From: Desulfobacterales bacterium | GTDB lineage: Bacteria; Desulfobacterota; Desulfobacteria; Desulfobacterales; JAFDDL01 | NCBI GenBank assembly: GCA_034003325.1 | Contig: JAVEYW010000004.1 | Coordinates: 124,001 to 188,000, forward strand | DNA length: 64,000 nucleotides | Direction: 5' to 3' | Shown: one piece after another, positions 1-9,530 of the stretch | How the letters are laid out: each line of letters starts with the position of its first letter | Position numbering within the stretch: position 1 is the first letter of the stretch | The notes under the pieces: model-generated | The model's input: only the letters and a program-made list of their open reading frames with translations | Databases searched by the model: none | What the model was told of the DNA's origin: nothing | Program-made: the position numbers and the translations under genes

Positions 1-1
1 G

Positions 2-1390
2 TTATAATTTTTTTTGAATGTTTCGCATCCATCGGATGGTTGTGTTGAGCAGTCGGCCGAATATCCGGCTTAGAATATCGGCATCACGCGCGAGTCTTGC
101 TATTTCCGCATGTGCTTTGATCAAACGCGCCCGCTGTCTATTTTCCAAGGCAATCGACCTGAAGTGATTCGTTATTTCGTCTATTCGAAGGATTCTCTTT
201 TTAATCCGTGCACCGATCGATTGATCGCTGAATAATGCCGTAATATCCTGGCGGGCCCGCTTCCCGATTTTTCTTGCCACGGAAGGGTTTTCATATACAA
301 AGGCCATCAGCTCCGCGCAATGCGCCACATCCGGTTTGGCCCATATATTCCCCTTTGTATAGGGACCTTCGGTTTCCCCCACTAGTTCAAGACTGAATCG
401 CACCGGAAAACTATTATTGACCGTCATAAACTCCATATTCGCGGAATAGCCGGTGGCGATAACCGGCTTCCCCAGAAACATGGCTTCCGCGATCGGCAAT
501 CCGAACCCTTCGGCCGCATGCAGGGAAACATAGCAATCAGCTCGCTGAAATAGGGCCACCAGCGCATCGCGATGCAAATAGTCATCCATTATATAAATAT
601 TTTCATGCCGCCCTGCCCTATCGTCCAGCATCTTTTTTTTAGTCAAATTCGCGTCCGAATTGGTATATTTAAGGACGAGCATGGCATCTTCGCGGTTTTC
701 GAAGGATGTTAAAAAAGCATCAATGACTTTATCCGGATTTTTCCTTTGAAAGGTGCTGCGAAAATCGAACACGCTCAGGAAAACGAATTTATCCTTCAAA
801 TCTTGCAGGAACATCGGGTGTATGGCCTTCGGTGTCAAGTGAATGGACAGCGGAACGCGCAACACGGGCCGATCGGTGGCGTAAGCAATGGCGTCCAGCG
901 AATAAAGGCTGCCGGTCCAGATTTCATCAAACAAGGCCATATATTTCTGCCATTCAACCGGAAAATCCCCCAATTCCCAAAACCAGAACGCGATATTATA
1001 CTTATTTTCGAAGTATGTGCTGCCGTATTCCAGTAAGAATGCGTCCAGCCCGTCCGGGTTGACCAGAATGAGATTGACGGGATACGGATTTTCCCGTGAA
1101 AATGTGGTGAAGGTGGTATCTTTCTTGCGATGCGGATTTGAGTCGAAGTTATTTAACAAATAGGGTATTCCTGCCGCATCGATCGAACGGATAACGGAGC
1201 GGGCCGCTTCGCCGAGCCCGAATTCACCGGTGATGTAGCCGCTCACGTTGATCGCCACGCCTTCCCGCATAAAGCGATGCCCCCCGCTATACTGATGTTG
1301 GAATTCAATATTGACGCTATACTGGGTATAGCGTATCCATTTGTTCAAGAATGCGGCAAAGGCTGTCTCGCCTCGCCGTTCTTCCTGCAC
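2..1390 (-). CDS. GT4-family glycosyltransferase
   Basis: A cytoplasmic glycosyltransferase that would transfer a sugar from a nucleotide-sugar donor, probably in cell-surface polysaccharide assembly. The C-terminal half carries the GT4 donor-site signature with the E-x7-E pair (E294 and E302, in AAEGFGLPIAEAM) followed by LGKPVIAT; the stretch FLSVFDFRS..RKNP at 204-219 is typical of mannosyltransferase-like GT4 proteins. The N-terminal acceptor domain has the glycine-rich NVSGYITGEFGLGE segment. The first codon used here is GTG at 1390; an in-frame ATG at 1270, just before MREGVAINVSG and preceded by a G-rich stretch, is an alternative start. It is divergent from the GT2 gene starting at 1420, leaving under 30 bp (or 150 bp with the later start) for promoters. 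The stop lies at the window edge. Acceptor and sugar are unknown. Confidence 0.85.
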   Translation of the reverse strand: MQEERRGETAFAAFLNKWIRYTQYSVNIEFQHQYSGGHRFMREGVAINVSGYITGEFGLGEAARSVIRSIDAAGIPYLLNNFDSNPHRKKDTTFTTFSRENPYPVNLILVNPDGLDAFLLEYGSTYFENKYNIAFWFWELGDFPVEWQKYMALFDEIWTGSLYSLDAIAYATDRPVLRVPLSIHLTPKAIHPMFLQDLKDKFVFLSVFDFRSTFQRKNPDKVIDAFLTSFENREDAMLVLKYTNSDANLTKKKMLDDRAGRHENIYIMDDYLHRDALVALFQRADCYVSLHAAEGFGLPIAEAMFLGKPVIATGYSANMEFMTVNNSFPVRFSLELVGETEGPYTKGNIWAKPDVAHCAELMAFVYENPSVARKIGKRARQDITALFSDQSIGARIKKRILRIDEITNHFRSIALENRQRARLIKAHAEIARLARDADILSRIFGRLLNTTIRWMRNIQKKL

Positions 1391-1419
1391 CGACTCAACC
1401 CGAAATATCAGGACGCATC

Positions 1420-2391
1420 ATGCAGGTTCCGTTGACCGTAACCGTCTTAATTATAAACTGGAACAGTGGTTCACAGCTCAGTCATTGTCTTCGGCACCTA
1501 GCAGCGCAGACCGTGCAACCAACCCGGATTCTGATAGTGGATAACGGAAGCTGCGACCACTCGATCGAGCAAATTTTTCTCCCCCCAAACGCAACGGTGA
1601 AAGCGCTGCGTAACAACCTGGGGTTTGCGGGCGGCAACAACTACGGCCTTAAAGCGTGCCGTACCGATCTTGTGGCACTGTTGAATCCGGATGCCTTCCC
1701 CGAGCCGGACTGGATGAAGCAATTGCTTGCGGCCGCACAGCAATATCCGGATGTGGCGGCATTTGGTTCATGTCAACGGTGCTGGTCGAATCCGGAGATT
1801 TTAGACGGGACTGGAGACCGCTACCATATGAGCGGTCTTGTCCGGCGTGAGGGATACGGCAGGCGGCCTGCAAAAAACGCGCTTCGGCCGCGTGAGATTT
1901 TTTCTCCCTGCGCGGCAGCCGCCTTATATCGCCGCAAGGCGCTGGCTGACATCGGCGGCTTTGACAACGACTTTTTTTGCTATGTGGAAGATGTGGACCT
2001 CGGCTTTCGTCTTCGCCTGGCCGGTCACACTGCCCGCTTTGTTCCCAAAGCAGTGGTTCATCATGTGGGATCCGCCAGCACGGGAGGAAGGCATAGCGAT
2101 TTTGCCCTGTACCACGGGCACCGTAATCTTGTATGGGCTTTTGTGAAAAACATGCCGGGGTTTCTATTCTGGGCTATGCTGCCGGTGCATGTCGCGATGA
2201 ATCTGGCGACCCTTCTGGTCTTCATGCTTCGCGGTCGGTACCGGGTGATCCTGCGGGCAAAACGGGACGCCCTGCGCCAGATTCCCCGGGAGTGGCGCAA
2301 ACGCCGAGCAATTCAATCCCTCAGAAAAGCCTCCATCCGTGCCATTTGGCGCATGATAGACAAGCACCCGATTCCCAAAAATCGAATTTAA
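1420..2391 (+). CDS. GT2-family glycosyltransferase (rhamnosyltransferase-like)
   Basis: An inverting GT-A glycosyltransferase. Residues 6-14 (TVTVLIINW) open the nucleotide-binding fold; VDNGS (40-44) and LLNPDAF (87-93) are the donor and metal-binding motifs, and YVEDVDLGFR (188-197) holds the catalytic acidic pair. This set is characteristic of the rhamnosyltransferase-like branch (WbbL/RfbN type) that builds O-antigen or capsule. Hydrophobic residues near 238-263 may anchor the protein at the inner membrane. The start is placed at ATG 1420 because the longer frame from 1351 runs into the divergent GT4 gene and because AGGA at 1409-1412 fits as a ribosome site. Divergent from the GT4 gene and convergent with the CAP-domain gene, 11 bp away. 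The exact sugar is not predictable. Confidence 0.85.
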   Translation: MQVPLTVTVLIINWNSGSQLSHCLRHLAAQTVQPTRILIVDNGSCDHSIEQIFLPPNATVKALRNNLGFAGGNNYGLKACRTDLVALLNPDAFPEPDWMKQLLAAAQQYPDVAAFGSCQRCWSNPEILDGTGDRYHMSGLVRREGYGRRPAKNALRPREIFSPCAAAALYRRKALADIGGFDNDFFCYVEDVDLGFRLRLAGHTARFVPKAVVHHVGSASTGGRHSDFALYHGHRNLVWAFVKNMPGFLFWAMLPVHVAMNLATLLVFMLRGRYRVILRAKRDALRQIPREWRKRRAIQSLRKASIRAIWRMIDKHPIPKNRI

Positions 2392-2402
2392 CCATTGCGA
2401 TC

Positions 2403-4379
2403 TTACCTTTCAAAAGCAAATGGCAGCAGGATGTTATTCTCGGAACCGATTTCTACCGTGCGGTTCATGACGGCCTTGCCATAGGTGGCTTCGACCTCAT
2501 AGGTGCCGGCGGGCAGCGGAACTGTCGCGTTCCCGGCGGCATCGGTATAAAACCGATACGCGGACTCTTGATTTCGCAGGGTAACGGGAACCGCCCCAAT
2601 CTCTTCGCCTCTCGTGTAATGACCGTCCCTGTTTAAATCCCGAAAAACAAGGCATACCAATGTGGCCACCGACGGCTCGGAAGGAGCAGCCACGTCGGCC
2701 ACCAACAGCAAAGAATGGATTTCTTGAAACATATTGGTTGGTTCTTCGGTTATAAGATCGGCTGCGTCCGGGGTTGTGTACAGAAACCGAATTCCGGCGG
2801 CCGTCATTTCGGAATTGAACAATCCCATCGGTGCTTCATCGGCATCCATCCGGTCGGCCAACACATTATCAAAAAGATATCTCGCCATCTTATCGGCATT
2901 AAACGGAACCGCCGCCGTAAACAATTCGAGGGTCTCTTCGACGCCAAGGGCCGAATACCCCGCATCCGCAAGCCGGGCCGTCACGTCCTTGGCGCCGTCA
3001 TCAGAATACGTATCGAAATACCCGAGCGTGATCATCTCCCGCGCATGCGCATCCGCGGCCGCATAAACCTGATGATCGGCTATCAGTGGGGGGGCCGGGT
3101 TCGACGCCGCCGGCGGCGTTTCACTGTTGATTTCCCCGGAAGGCTGCCTATAATTCCAACGCGCCTGATTTAAAAGGTTCAACGATTGTCTTTCCGGCAG
3201 CGTTCGATAGGCAAGACCGTAGGCAGTCGCAAGTGTATAAAAAGAATCGGTCGCATCGCCCGAAGTTACCCGACAATGGCCAAAAACCAATGCAAATTCC
3301 TTAATGGTCGGATTAAAAATCAAGAGCGCCGAGACATCGGCGGCTGTCAATTCCCTAAGCAACAGTTCTTTGAACATCCTTTGAATCATTTCGGCCTGTG
3401 GCAACGGCTCATTGGATTTATACCCCATCACGGTTTCACCGGTCAGCGCCGCGCAGCCATCCGCAGTATCGGTGCAATGGTCATAATGCGATAGTTTAAA
3501 GGAACTATCTTGCAGCTGCGCCTCAACAAGGGCCTGCTCATTGCGGCTATACGCGATAGCCCTCAATGAAGGGCTATACACCAAGGGCGGTGAAGAACCC
3601 GTCAAACTCGCCATCACATCCGGGGCCACATTATTCAAAAGGGCCAAATCAATGCCATAATCAAACAGGGTCTGAACCGGCGACAGGCGCGCCTGGTTGA
3701 TCAAATCCAGAAATAAAAACTCCACATCCAAATTGCTGAACCGAGCGACCAATGGCGACCCGAAGTCACAGGTCAGCAAATAGGCATTTGAAACCGTGTT
3801 GCCGACAAGGGTTACCCCCGCCATCAAGGCTATACCGACATCCTGTACCGACGGATTGAAAACAAGGCTGTTTCCACTATTCAGCCGGCGCAGATCCTGT
3901 TTTAAAAGTTGTTCAAACAAATTTTGAGCGGCTATTTCGGGCGGCATGAAATTGCTGAAAGTGATCATGCCCAGCATCTCGCCGCCCCCCGTTGCATCGT
4001 AACCGGCTTCTTTGATTCTCTCTTCGGCGGTTTGCCCCGATGGTGAAGCATAGCTGTAATAGCGGTTGGCCAGCATGTCCTGCGTGTGCTGCCGGGCTGT
4101 CCGCAGAAGGATCGAATTTAAGCGAAGTATCGGCAATCCGTCCGTCACGACGGCACGCCAGCTCGGGGAATCCGTGAGCAATTTATTCGGATCCTGGCCG
4201 ACGAGCGTCGCGGCTTCCATGGGATGGGTGCGGGCCCAATTGAGCTTCTCCAGCAAAAGCCCTTCGTAACGAAGAGATTCTTGCGCTGCAAGTTCACCTT
4301 GCGCCATCTCGGCCTGAGCGGTGGCAAAGGGTGCGGCGACCATCATCATACCGATTAATAAAAAATGCAGAAACCGCAT
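2403..4379 (-). CDS. Secreted protein with three CAP/SCP-like domains
   Basis: An exported protein: residues 1-23 form a signal peptide ending near AQA. Three helices of the form N-x-A-R (LNWARTHP near 46, INQARLSP near 235, LNQARWNY near 405) mark three consecutive divergent CAP (SCP/PR-1) domains of about 180 residues each. Bacterial CAP proteins are extracytoplasmic and mostly of unknown function; most have a single domain. The C-terminus (about 570-658) has VFRDLNRDGHYTRGEE, a calcium-binding loop typical of the SdrD B-like/carboxypeptidase-regulatory fold, followed by a short beta-sandwich. The canonical CAP catalytic His/Glu set is not obvious, so a binding rather than hydrolytic role is possible. 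It lies downstream of the TonB receptor gene on the same strand with a 224 bp gap, so it may be independently expressed. Confidence 0.75.
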   Translation of the reverse strand: MRFLHFLLIGMMMVAAPFATAQAEMAQGELAAQESLRYEGLLLEKLNWARTHPMEAATLVGQDPNKLLTDSPSWRAVVTDGLPILRLNSILLRTARQHTQDMLANRYYSYASPSGQTAEERIKEAGYDATGGGEMLGMITFSNFMPPEIAAQNLFEQLLKQDLRRLNSGNSLVFNPSVQDVGIALMAGVTLVGNTVSNAYLLTCDFGSPLVARFSNLDVEFLFLDLINQARLSPVQTLFDYGIDLALLNNVAPDVMASLTGSSPPLVYSPSLRAIAYSRNEQALVEAQLQDSSFKLSHYDHCTDTADGCAALTGETVMGYKSNEPLPQAEMIQRMFKELLLRELTAADVSALLIFNPTIKEFALVFGHCRVTSGDATDSFYTLATAYGLAYRTLPERQSLNLLNQARWNYRQPSGEINSETPPAASNPAPPLIADHQVYAAADAHAREMITLGYFDTYSDDGAKDVTARLADAGYSALGVEETLELFTAAVPFNADKMARYLFDNVLADRMDADEAPMGLFNSEMTAAGIRFLYTTPDAADLITEEPTNMFQEIHSLLLVADVAAPSEPSVATLVCLVFRDLNRDGHYTRGEEIGAVPVTLRNQESAYRFYTDAAGNATVPLPAGTYEVEATYGKAVMNRTVEIGSENNILLPFAFER

Positions 4380-4603
4380 GGGATTGATCCTTTCACGAGT
4401 ACGCGTAATCTATGACATTGCAAGATTCATACCTACTTATCATGATGGGATTCCGTTTCACCCCAGCGGAGACGATTAAGATATAATTTCAATTTGTTTT
4501 TGCCATTTTTGATTGTCATGAAATCAGCGGAGAACCAGCCGGCAGCGGTTAGAAATCACCGGGTGTGTTTATATATAGCCAACCTTCATCCACACAGATT
4601 GCC

Positions 4604-6718
4604 CTACCATTTCTTGGAAAAGCTTATTTCGGCCCGGAACGGCTCGCCTTTGATGACATAATAGGTGCCGGGCGTCTCATAATCTTCATCCATAATGTTT
4701 TTGAGCAGGATTCGCATATCGAATCCGGATGTCAGGATATCACGGCATAATAGGGAAGTATCGGCCAACCACACCCCGGAAATTTCCCGGCTCTGTCCTC
4801 CTCTCGGGAAAATGAGCGGCCGCGATGAAATGTGGTAGATTCTAAAGGACATGGACAGGCTGTCGGAAGGCCGCCATACCCCCATGAGATTGATTAAGGT
4901 ATCAGGCCCGGCATCGTAGGGGTAGGAAAGATCGACATAATGCTTTTCCACCGTGCCGTCGTCAGGATTGATCGTGCTGTAATCATTGTATTTGTAAATT
5001 TCATTTGGGCCGCTGTGATCCATAATCGTCATATTGCCGCGTAATTCAAGCGCCCGAAACGGATTCCACTGAATATCGAACTCCGCCCCTTGCGTTTCCT
5101 GTCTGTTCGGTAGGGACAACCCGGCAAATTGGTCCTGCATGATATGGTTTTCAATTTCATTATAAAACCCCGTCAATGAAAAGTTGAAATCATCCGAAGG
5201 ATGCCACCCGATTTGCGCCGTGAAACTTTTGATTTTTTCAAGCTTCGACGCTTCATCCGCAAGCAATTGATGGGAAAACGGCGTTCGATAGGCCGTACCA
5301 TACAGCAGCTTGAAAATGAGCGCCCGGGAAAAACGCCAGACCCCACCACCATTAAAACTGACATTGTCCTCATAGGCGTCGTGGTCATCATATCGGATGC
5401 CGCCCAGCAATTCCAACTTGTTTATTTTATGCGTATATTGGCCAAACACGGACCGCAACGACGACTCATAATCCGCCAGGGTCAATCCGGGAACGAAATA
5501 CTCATTCAACGGTCCAAGATAGTCATATAAATATCCATCCCATATCGGCGCATCCGTGACACGCTTCTCACGGTATGACACCCCGGTCGTCAACAACCCG
5601 ATGCCGTCGAAAAAACTTTGGTCATATAACAACTCTCCATAGACCGTATTTTCTTCCTGATTCAACGTTAGATCAATGATTTTCCAGTCGGGATTCAACC
5701 AGCTATAGCTTCCGAGAACCCGGATCGCTGCATTTCGGCTCGTCTCCTTCTTCCCTTCGACCTTCACATATCCCGAAGAAACGCGGCGTTCTTCAGGCCA
5801 AGTCATTTCACCGTCATCTCCCGTAAGGCTGTAAGGCGTTTCTGAAAGCGAGGCCTTTGCCGTTGCGGACAGGCAGTTCCCCAGGGAAACAGCCCCCAGC
5901 GCGTCAACATAATCCGCCGTATCGACCGTCCCAATCCCGAAACGATCCTCCGGCGGCACCGGCGTGTCACTATCCTGCCAGAAGTTAACGACATTATAAG
6001 GGCGATCCTCCCCTTCTTCGGAGCGGGCGCTAAGGCTCGCAAAGGCATCCCACGAACCCGAATCATGCCCCAGATTGACATAGCCGCCTTTTTGGCTTTG
6101 CGTCGTACCCATTGAAAGCCCTGTTTCAATTCCCTCAAAATCTTTACCGCTGAGCGGCACGACATTGACAATGCCGGCAAACGCATCCGGACCCCACAAC
6201 ACGGATCCAGGGCCCCGAATGATCTCGATGCGTTTGATAGCGGTCAGCGGCAGCTCATGGCCGATTGGGTTTAATGATTTATTGACATCCGATCCCATCG
6301 GGACGGTATCGTGTAAAAAGAGAACCGAATTCGGGATTCCCCGCATATAGGGCATAATGCCCCACTCCTTATCCGCCATATAAAATCCGGGAACCGTCGA
6401 AAGCGCCTCGGAAAGTGTCAACACCCCCCCTTCCCGAATCTGTTGCGCCGTAATCACCTTGGCGACCGCTGGTGCCTGCCAGGCGCTTTCCTCTCGCCGG
6501 GTAGCGATAGACAGCACATCCAATTCTTCCCCGACAAAGATCAGAAGCGTATCGTCGATACCGCCGGAGTCCCCGGCGACACCATCAGCAACGCAAACCA
6601 TCAGCCATACGCTCATACACAAGATGATAAGCGATAAGCGCACCGGCTGGTTGCGGTCCCGCAGGAGTAAACCGAATTTTCCGCCATGCCGGCTATCCGC
6701 AAGATTAGTCAATCGCAT
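4604..6718 (-). CDS. TonB-dependent outer-membrane receptor
   Basis: An outer-membrane gated barrel that imports a ligand using TonB energy. After a signal segment (about 27-48) comes a TonB-box-like region and LSIATRREES; the plug domain spans about 65-190 and holds the canonical run RGPGSVLWGPDAFAGIVNVV near 165-185. The rest is a beta-barrel rich in aromatic residues, ending in an aromatic-terminated strand (FSKKW), as expected for BAM insertion. Length 704 is usual for siderophore, cobalamin or vinca-type receptors. The start overlaps the end of the response regulator gene by 14 nt, so the receptor is translated as the last member of the binding protein-kinase-regulator operon. The ligand is unknown; the operon suggests it is the molecule sensed by the periplasmic binding protein and kinase. 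Confidence 0.9.
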   Translation of the reverse strand: MRLTNLADSRHGGKFGLLLRDRNQPVRLSLIILCMSVWLMVCVADGVAGDSGGIDDTLLIFVGEELDVLSIATRREESAWQAPAVAKVITAQQIREGGVLTLSEALSTVPGFYMADKEWGIMPYMRGIPNSVLFLHDTVPMGSDVNKSLNPIGHELPLTAIKRIEIIRGPGSVLWGPDAFAGIVNVVPLSGKDFEGIETGLSMGTTQSQKGGYVNLGHDSGSWDAFASLSARSEEGEDRPYNVVNFWQDSDTPVPPEDRFGIGTVDTADYVDALGAVSLGNCLSATAKASLSETPYSLTGDDGEMTWPEERRVSSGYVKVEGKKETSRNAAIRVLGSYSWLNPDWKIIDLTLNQEENTVYGELLYDQSFFDGIGLLTTGVSYREKRVTDAPIWDGYLYDYLGPLNEYFVPGLTLADYESSLRSVFGQYTHKINKLELLGGIRYDDHDAYEDNVSFNGGGVWRFSRALIFKLLYGTAYRTPFSHQLLADEASKLEKIKSFTAQIGWHPSDDFNFSLTGFYNEIENHIMQDQFAGLSLPNRQETQGAEFDIQWNPFRALELRGNMTIMDHSGPNEIYKYNDYSTINPDDGTVEKHYVDLSYPYDAGPDTLINLMGVWRPSDSLSMSFRIYHISSRPLIFPRGGQSREISGVWLADTSLLCRDILTSGFDMRILLKNIMDEDYETPGTYYVIKGEPFRAEISFSKKW

Positions 6719-8054
6719 GCTTCATTAAAATCCGAAATTTCGCCCGCGTAAGCCCCAACAACTGAGCGGCGTTGGACTGGTTATTCCCCGATATTTCAAG
6801 CGCCTGTCGCACGAGATTCTTTTGAACGGTTTCCAGGGAAATGCCACCCGGAGGGAGTTTAAATCCATTGCCGTTCCTGTTTTCCGACTGCCCGCCGGAT
6901 TTCAGAAAAGAAAGGGATTCCGCCGTCAATCCGCCCGGGTCCGGTGATAAAATCAAAGCACGTTCCATGGCGTTGGCCAGTTCTCTCACATTACCGGGCC
7001 AGGGGTAGTCGGTCAGAAGCCGCACGGCGCTATCGGATAAGCCGACCGACTTCATTCCGCTCAACCGTTCCAGAAAATGCCGGCAAAGGGGAATGATATC
7101 TTCCTTTCTTTCTCTCAGAGGGGGAGATTCCAACGGAAACACATTGATACGAAAGAGCAGGTCCTGCCGGAATTGCCCGGTTTCCACCAATTCATGCAGG
7201 TTGCGATTGCTGGCGCAAACCACCCTAACATTCACACCAAGCTCCTGATTTCCACCGACTCTTCGAATTTTCTTTTCCTGCAGGGCCCTCAGCAGTTTTG
7301 CCTGGGCATCCAAGGACAAATCCCCGATCTCGTCCAGAAACAACGTGCCGTTATTGGCGTACTCGAATTTACCTTCCGTCCGTTTATCCGCTCCGGAAAA
7401 GGCGCCTTTCTCATACCCGAATAATTCGGATTCCACAAGTTGCGGTGAAATCGCCGCGCAATTGATGGGGACGAACCGCCCGTTCTTTCGATTGCTCATA
7501 AAATGAATAAATCGGGCCAGCAGCTCTTTTCCCGTGCCGGACTCGCCGCTGATCAACACGGCCGAATCACTCTTGGCCACTTTTGAAGCGACGGCCAGCA
7601 TCTGCTTCATGGCTTTGGACGCACAGATAATTTTGTCATGGCCGGAGCTTTTAATCAGTTCCTTTCTCAATTCTTTATTTTCCGCCATGACCCGGGAAAT
7701 ATTGAGGGATCTTTCAATCGTCAATAAAATACGGTCTTCCTCGAAGGGCTTGGTGATATAATCGGCGGCGCCCAGCCGCATGATTTCCACCGCCGAGTCG
7801 ATTGTCGCATGCGCGGTAATGAAAATTACCGGGCATGCGAGCCCTGCGGATTTAATTTTTTTCAGCAATTCCATGCCGCTCATTTTCGGCATGCGAATGT
7901 CGGTGATAACAATGTCAAATGCCGCCTTTTCCAACATCTGCAGCGCTTCTATCCCATCACCGGCCTGAACGACCTGATGGCCGGCCCGCTCCAGCATAAT
8001 GGAAAGCAGGTGCCTTATTCTCTTCTCGTCATCGACAACCAAGATATTGGCCAT
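6705..8054 (-). CDS. NtrC-family sigma-54 response regulator
   Basis: A cytoplasmic transcription activator: receiver domain (1-120) with phospho-acceptor D52 in VITDIRMPK, AAA+ sigma-54 activation domain (about 140-375) with Walker A GESGTGKE, the sigma-54 contact loop at 217-222 reading GAFSGA (a conservative Thr-to-Ser change), Walker B FLDEIGD, and a C-terminal Fis-type helix-turn-helix ending at Asp449 (NAAQLLGLTRAKFRILMKHAID). GGAG precedes the ATG by about 8 nt. It follows the histidine kinase gene by 36 nt and overlaps the receptor gene, so it is the cognate partner of that kinase and may activate the receptor or a distant sigma-54 promoter. I saw no convincing sigma-54 promoter inside this operon. 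Confidence 0.93.
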   Translation of the reverse strand: MANILVVDDEKRIRHLLSIMLERAGHQVVQAGDGIEALQMLEKAAFDIVITDIRMPKMSGMELLKKIKSAGLACPVIFITAHATIDSAVEIMRLGAADYITKPFEEDRILLTIERSLNISRVMAENKELRKELIKSSGHDKIICASKAMKQMLAVASKVAKSDSAVLISGESGTGKELLARFIHFMSNRKNGRFVPINCAAISPQLVESELFGYEKGAFSGADKRTEGKFEYANNGTLFLDEIGDLSLDAQAKLLRALQEKKIRRVGGNQELGVNVRVVCASNRNLHELVETGQFRQDLLFRINVFPLESPPLRERKEDIIPLCRHFLERLSGMKSVGLSDSAVRLLTDYPWPGNVRELANAMERALILSPDPGGLTAESLSFLKSGGQSENRNGNGFKLPPGGISLETVQKNLVRQALEISGNNQSNAAQLLGLTRAKFRILMKHAID

Positions 8055-8090
8055 GTTCGGTACTCCAAAGCTTAGGGATGTCTGATGGAC

Positions 8091-9530
8091 CTATCCCACA
8101 TTCGCTGTTGATTCGCTTATCTCCCGCGCCGCTGCGAGTGGAATTTCCATTCTGAAAACAGCCCCCCCCGTTGCCGCGTTGTCGGCCATAACGATACCTC
8201 TATGGGCCGTCACCACCTGCCGGGTAAACGCGAGCCCCAAGCCCGTCCCGGTTGCCCGGTCCGTATAAAACGGTTCAAACACCTTATGAAGCTTATCCGG
8301 TGAAATTCCCTCGCCGCTATCTGAAATTTCAGCGACCCAAAAATCGCCGGTTGCCCAACACACAATCGACACTTCGCCGTTATCGCCCGCAGCTTCACAT
8401 GCATTTTTCAGAATATTCCCAAGCCCCCTGACAAGCAAATCACTGTCCGCCACGGCGATCACGGGCTCATTCGGAATCTCGGCCGAAAGCCTGATATCAC
8501 TTTCGCTCGTGAGCATCTCGAATCGTTCAATCAGGGATCTCGCCAGCGCATTTAAATCGACAGGGCGAAACGCCGGTTTCACCGGACGGGCGAACAGAAG
8601 AAAATCCTCGATCAACCGATTCAGCCGGCGGACCTCGTCCTCGATATACCCCACCATCGTATTTTGGCTGGTAAGCGCCATATCCTTTTTTAGAATATCC
8701 AGGGACCCTTTAATAATGCTGAGCGGGTTTTTAACCTCATGGGCAATCATCATCGAAAATTTACCCATTTCCGCCAGGGATTTTTGCTTGATCATTTCCC
8801 GGGAGACGCGATCGAGCGCCTCCTTGCTTTTATTCAGCGAGTCCAGCATGGTGTTGAAATCAATCGCCAGTGAGCGCGTTTCCGGAATTTTGCCGGGTCG
8901 AACCCGAAGCTCCAAATCCCCCCGGCCGACCTGGCGCGCGGCAAAGGCGAGCTGTTTGACTTCCTTCACCATCGGCCGGGAAATAATATAAAACACAAGC
9001 GCCGAAACAATGGATAGCCCGATTGAAAACCAGATATATTTCAATGTGATTTCTTTAATCAACTGCTCGATACCAAAGGTGCTGTAAGCAATTCGAACCT
9101 CACCGACGTTTTCCCCCACGTTGCGGCCGGCACGCCTTGAAAGCGATTTTCTATCCTGAAACAATACCGTTTCATCCCGGTCTATTTTGAGCAACACCGG
9201 CGCTTTCACGGCGGACAAGGGACCGGAAACCGTGTTCCTCTGATCAACCAATATCTCCCCTTGATTGTCCAGGATGGTTACCCGGGCAACATCTTCCTCC
9301 CCCAATAAATTTAATACCAGGGAATTTAATCGGTTGCGATCTCCCATCAGAATACTCACCTCGGAATTCAGCGCGAGGTATTTCGCGAGAAATTCAATCC
9401 GATCATTAAACCGCTTATACATAAAGTTGCGTGTGATATGAACGCCGACCACATCCAATATCAACGTCGTGACACAAATCAGTAAAAAAGCGGCAAGTAG
9501 GAGCCGGGGATGAAACCCGATGGTCCTCAT
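8091..9530 (-). CDS. Membrane sensor histidine kinase
   Basis: An inner-membrane kinase. A transmembrane helix at about 8-30 and another at about 170-192 flank a periplasmic sensor region of roughly 140 residues; a HAMP linker follows (about 193-245, RPMVKEVKQLAFAARQVGRGDLE). The dimerisation/phosphorylation helix carries H264 in IAHEVKNPLS, then the HATPase domain has the N box LKNACEAAG, G1 DSGEGIS and G2 TGTGLGLAFT. This is the NtrB/ZraS-like class that pairs with sigma-54 regulators. Its ATG overlaps the binding protein stop codon in an ATGA junction (9527-9530), showing tight translational coupling to that gene. The signal is probably delivered by the binding protein, an inference from the operon. 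Confidence 0.92.
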   Translation of the reverse strand: MRTIGFHPRLLLAAFLLICVTTLILDVVGVHITRNFMYKRFNDRIEFLAKYLALNSEVSILMGDRNRLNSLVLNLLGEEDVARVTILDNQGEILVDQRNTVSGPLSAVKAPVLLKIDRDETVLFQDRKSLSRRAGRNVGENVGEVRIAYSTFGIEQLIKEITLKYIWFSIGLSIVSALVFYIISRPMVKEVKQLAFAARQVGRGDLELRVRPGKIPETRSLAIDFNTMLDSLNKSKEALDRVSREMIKQKSLAEMGKFSMMIAHEVKNPLSIIKGSLDILKKDMALTSQNTMVGYIEDEVRRLNRLIEDFLLFARPVKPAFRPVDLNALARSLIERFEMLTSESDIRLSAEIPNEPVIAVADSDLLVRGLGNILKNACEAAGDNGEVSIVCWATGDFWVAEISDSGEGISPDKLHKVFEPFYTDRATGTGLGLAFTRQVVTAHRGIVMADNAATGGAVFRMEIPLAAAREISESTANVG

